DNA from: Rhodobacteraceae bacterium UBA2553
GTDB taxonomy: Bacteria; Pseudomonadota; Alphaproteobacteria; Rhodobacterales; Rhodobacteraceae
DNA: 8,705 bases
Assembly (NCBI GenBank): GCA_002340515.1
Contig: DDMF01000086.1
Location: 6,733-15,437, forward strand
Direction: 5' to 3'
In this document: one piece after another, positions 6,719 through 8,705 of the stretch
Layout: each line of letters opens with the position of its first letter
How positions within the stretch are numbered: the first letter of the stretch is position 1
The notes under the pieces: model-generated
Told to the model about the DNA's origin: nothing
Seen by the model: the letters and a program-made list of their open reading frames with translations, nothing else
The model's database searches: none
Program-made: the position numbers and the translations under genes

Positions 6719-7588
6719 TTAGTTGGCAGATGCCACTTGAACAGCAGGGATCGAAGCAGGGTTGCCCGCAAATTCTTCGATCGCGCCTTTCAGCCAAGCG
6801 TCATATTGCTCTTGGGTCACAGCTTTTACAGTGATCGGCATATAGGCGTGGTCTTTTCCGCACAGCTCTGAGCACTGGCCGAAATAGATGCCTTCTTTGC
6901 CTTCGTCGACTTCGAACCACAGTTCTGCCAGACGGCCGGGCACGGCGTCCTGTTTCACAGCAAAGGCGGGAATGGTCCAGCTGTGGATCACGTCAGCACC
7001 AGTCACCTGAACAACAATCTTTTTGCCCGTTGGCACCACAACAGCGGTGTCCGTCGCCAAAAGATAATCACTTTCTTTATAGCCGTTTTCAACAAGTGCG
7101 GATTTGTCCAACAGGAAGCTGTCAAAGCCAAACTCATGCTCGGGATATTCATAGCCCCAGTACCACTGGTATCCGGTCGCCTTAATCACAACATCCCCTT
7201 CAGGGATCACTTGCTGCTTGAACAGTACCGGAAGCGAAAACGCCCCGATGAAGCAAAGGATCACAACCGGAACCAAAGTCCACGCAATCTCAATCGGGGT
7301 GTGGTGGGAAAAGGTTGACGGCGTTGGGTTGGCGCGTCGGTTAAACCGAACGATGCACCAGATCAGCAGCCCCGTCACAAACAACGAAATCGCGGTGATG
7401 ATGATCAAGATCATCTGGTCCAAGCCCTGAGTCGCCTCGGCGATTGAGGTGGCCGCGGGCTGAAAGCCCATACCGCCATCAACGGGCGCACCTTTCACTT
7501 CCAAATTGCCCAAGCTATCTTGGGCCATGGCACCGGTGGCGGCCAAAATGGCAGTTGCAGTTGCAATTACGCTGCTGAAACGCTTCAT
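6719..7588 (-). CDS. ctaC: Cytochrome c oxidase subunit II
   Basis: Subunit II of aa3-type cytochrome c oxidase; its periplasmic cupredoxin domain accepts electrons from cytochrome c at the binuclear CuA centre. The product is 289 residues. A signal peptide (residues 1-22, ending AMA) precedes QDSLGN; the Paracoccus subunit starts its mature chain at the equivalent Gln. Two spans follow (about 57-81 and 99-120) joined by [21 protein letters not shown] (139-149) is the aromatic electron-entry region. CuA ligands are all present: H202, C239, E241 (backbone), C243, H247 and M250, in DVIHSW and [17 protein letters not shown]. The tail after about residue 275 ([15 protein letters not shown]) resembles the C-terminal extension removed from Paracoccus subunit II. 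It is the first gene of the minus-strand cluster. Its ribosome binding site is weak: AGGGA lies 12 nt before the ATG. Confidence 0.98.
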   Translation of the reverse strand: MKRFSSVIATATAILAATGAMAQDSLGNLEVKGAPVDGGMGFQPAATSIAEATQGLDQMILIIITAISLFVTGLLIWCIVRFNRRANPTPSTFSHHTPIEIAWTLVPVVILCFIGAFSLPVLFKQQVIPEGDVVIKATGYQWYWGYEYPEHEFGFDSFLLDKSALVENGYKESDYLLATDTAVVVPTGKKIVVQVTGADVIHSWTIPAFAVKQDAVPGRLAELWFEVDEGKEGIYFGQCSELCGKDHAYMPITVKAVTQEQYDAWLKGAIEEFAGNPASIPAVQVASAN

Positions 7589-7802
7589 ATCGTCTTTTCA
7601 TCCCTGTCCGCGGAGGGTTCGTCGGCAGTCACCCCGACATTCCCCCGGATCATCTCCATCTCAACGGCAATTCCTGACAGCGTTCCTCTTTTTTTGGTCT
7701 GAAATCAAACCCAAGAGGTATCCCGCAAGATTCCGTTGTTTCTCTTTGGCTTGAAACCATATTACAACGAGAGGAACAAGGAAAACCTTCTCAGGTTAAG
7801 CA

Positions 7803-7816
7803 ATGATCCATGTCAA
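7803..7816. promoter_or_regulatory. FNR/FnrL-like box
   Basis: ATGAT-CCAT-GTCAA on the plus strand (TTGAC-ATGG-ATCAT on the minus) matches 8 of the 10 defined bases of the FNR consensus TTGAT-N4-ATCAA. FnrL regulates respiratory genes in response to oxygen in Rhodobacteraceae, so a site upstream of an aa3 oxidase operon is plausible. It lies 21 bp before the tldD ATG and about 215 bp before the ctaC ATG. The TTGACA within it could instead simply be a -35 element. Binding is inference. Confidence 0.35.
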
Positions 7817-7827
7817 ATCGACGATTT
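7815..7827. promoter_or_regulatory. 13-bp palindrome just upstream of the tldD ribosome binding site
   Basis: AAATCG-A-CGATTT is a perfect inverted repeat with 6-bp arms and a single central base. It abuts the FNR-like box on one side and the tldD Shine-Dalgarno (GAGGA, 7829-7833) on the other. A one-base loop cannot form an RNA hairpin without opening pairs, so an operator for a dimeric regulator is more natural than a riboregulator. The regulator is unknown. Confidence 0.3.
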
Positions 7828-7837
7828 CGAGGACCAA

Positions 7838-8705
7838 ATGACCGACGCCACACAGTTTCGCCCCTTCGACACCCATATTGACCTCGAAAACGCCACTGAG
7901 ATTCTGGCCGACGCCACCCGTGGCGCAGATGATGGCGAGTTATTTCTCGAACGTCGCCGATCAGAATCGCTGGTCTTTGACGATGGGCGCATTCGAAATG
8001 CCAGCTATGACGCCTCTGAAGGGTTTGGTTTGCGGGCGGTCAAAGATGAAACCGCGGGCTATGCGCATTCCACGGAAATTTCCGAAGCCGCCCTGCAACG
8101 TGCTGCGAGCACGGCAAAATTGGCGGTGGGTGATGGCGGTGGCACATGGGCGGATGCGCCCACACCGACCAATCGAAAGCTCTATTCCGATGCTGACCCG
8201 ATGAATGATGCGGCGTTTTCGGTGAAAATTGACACGTTGCGCGAAATTGATGCCTTCACCCGCGGTCTGGATTCCCGTGTGGTGCAGGTTTCGGCCTCAA
8301 TGGGAGCGTCGTTGCAAGAGGTGCATATCCTACGTCCGGACGGTGGGTTGGTGTCTGACACCCGCCCGATGACGCGACTAAATGTCTCAGTCATCGTGGA
8401 AACCGACGGGCGGCGCGAAAGTGGCTCGTCCGGCGGGGGCGGCCGCATTGGGTTGACCGGTTTGATTGAGGCCCAGAACTGGCAAATGCATGCGCGTGAG
8501 GCATTGCGTATCGCCCTGGTGAACCTTGAGGCCATTCCCGCACCGGCTGGGCAAATGGATGTTGTGTTGGGCAACGGCTGGCCCGGCATCCTGCTGCACG
8601 AAGCGGTGGGTCACGGGCTTGAGGGGGATTTTAACCGCAAAGGCACCTCTGCGTTCTCTGGTCTGGTCGGTCAACAAGTCGCGGCCAGGGGTGTCACGGT
8701 GGTGG
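7838..8705 (+). CDS. tldD: TldD metalloprotease, 5' part (truncated by window end)
   Basis: The N-terminal 289 residues of TldD (family U62/PmbA-TldD, normally about 470-480 residues); the frame is open to the window edge. With its partner TldE/PmbA, TldD forms a zinc protease that cleaves unfolded peptides, known from microcin B17 maturation and CcdA turnover in E. coli. The N-terminal region contains GELFLERRRSESLVFDDG (residues 33-50) and ASYDASEGFGLRAV (54-67). The active-site motif HExxxH is intact as HEAVGHGLEGDFNR (254-267), preceded by GNGWPGILL (245-253) and followed by KGTSAFSGLVGQQV. The third zinc ligand, a C-terminal Cys in E. coli TldD, lies beyond the window. GAGGA 4 nt before the ATG is the ribosome binding site, and no in-frame start lies upstream. 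It is transcribed away from ctaC. Confidence 0.95.
   Translation, partial: MTDATQFRPFDTHIDLENATEILADATRGADDGELFLERRRSESLVFDDGRIRNASYDASEGFGLRAVKDETAGYAHSTEISEAALQRAASTAKLAVGDGGGTWADAPTPTNRKLYSDADPMNDAAFSVKIDTLREIDAFTRGLDSRVVQVSASMGASLQEVHILRPDGGLVSDTRPMTRLNVSVIVETDGRRESGSSGGGGRIGLTGLIEAQNWQMHAREALRIALVNLEAIPAPAGQMDVVLGNGWPGILLHEAVGHGLEGDFNRKGTSAFSGLVGQQVAARGVTVV

Larger units (their letters stand above)
7589..7837. promoter_or_regulatory. Divergent intergenic region between ctaC and tldD
   Basis: This 249-bp gap must hold the promoters for the ctaC cluster (leftward) and tldD (rightward). No ORF of substance is present. I could not find a convincing sigma-70 pair for either gene. The best leftward -35 match is TTGACA (7816-7811, minus strand), but the -10 at 17 bp (TGAGAA) is poor; a TGTAAT (minus strand, 7766-7761) lacks a good -35. 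Rightward, TTGTTT (7736-7741) and TATTAC (7760-7765) are weak. The ctaC side is rich in possible leader structure: GTCGG/CCGAC (7621-7625/7634-7638) and CCTCTT/AAGAGG (7685-7690/7713-7718), the latter next to a run of seven T. The tldD-proximal end carries an FNR-like box and a palindrome, listed separately. Confidence 0.6.
7803..7841 (+). other. Possible 12-codon upstream ORF overlapping the tldD start
   Basis: ATG at 7803 opens a frame encoding MIHVKSTISRTK, whose TGA (7839-7841) overlaps the tldD ATG as ATGA. AGG lies 7 nt before it, a weak ribosome binding site. The arrangement would allow translational coupling into tldD, but an ORF this short can easily arise by chance and overlaps the FNR-like box and the palindrome. 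Confidence 0.2.

Noticed and set aside
5742..6722. 326-codon plus-strand ORF opposite ctaB
   Set aside because: It is antisense to an unmistakable heme O synthase and encodes a highly basic, His/Gly-rich, featureless chain; no credible promoter or ribosome binding site.
8182..8677. Two minus-strand ORFs opposite tldD (8182-8589 and 8387-8677)
   Set aside because: They overlap each other and the coding sequence of TldD, including its HExxxH motif, and show no recognisable features.

Overview
The window looks like a chromosomal segment of an alphaproteobacterium, most likely family Rhodobacteraceae (Roseobacter group). The reasons are the gene order ctaC-ctaB-small ORF-ctaG-ctaE-surf1-thrC-M16 peptidase-GNAT with a divergent tldD, the close resemblance of the CtaC and Cox11 proteins to Paracoccus/Rhodobacter sequences, and a moderately GC-rich composition. 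This is inference from remembered families; no search was run.

Layout. Nine genes lie on the minus strand between 7588 and 55 and read as one unit. The first is ctaC (subunit II of aa3 cytochrome c oxidase, with signal peptide and a full set of CuA ligands). A hairpin plus T-run follows it, then ctaB (heme O synthase), a 51-residue single-span membrane protein, ctaG (Cox11, copper delivery), ctaE (subunit III) and surf1 (heme a insertion). Next come thrC (threonine synthase), an M16 zinc peptidase related to the mitochondrial processing peptidase, and a RimJ/RimL-type N-acetyltransferase. Several junctions are coupled by overlapping stop and start codons: TAATG (ctaB/small ORF), GTGA (small ORF/ctaG) and ATGA (M16/GNAT). 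The catalytic subunit I gene (ctaD) is absent from the window. The first ~45 bases, just past the GNAT stop, look like an operon-end element.

On the plus strand the only gene is the 5' part of tldD (from 7838, cut by the window end), divergent from ctaC across a 249-bp intergenic region. That region holds an FNR-like box, an adjoining 13-bp palindrome and a 12-codon upstream ORF that overlaps the tldD start codon.

How it works together: CtaB makes heme O (the precursor of heme a), Cox11 and SURF1 load copper and heme into the oxidase, CtaC and CtaE are structural subunits, and the small protein is probably an assembly factor. Its RN-x3-GL...YG-x-T signature matches the core of the mitochondrial COX1-assembly factor COA3/Cox25, which is the most interesting observation here. 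The thrC/M16/GNAT tail appears to be a syntenic add-on with no obvious direct role in respiration. Otherwise this is an ordinary, well-conserved core-genome region; I saw no mobile element, CRISPR array, tRNA or rRNA.
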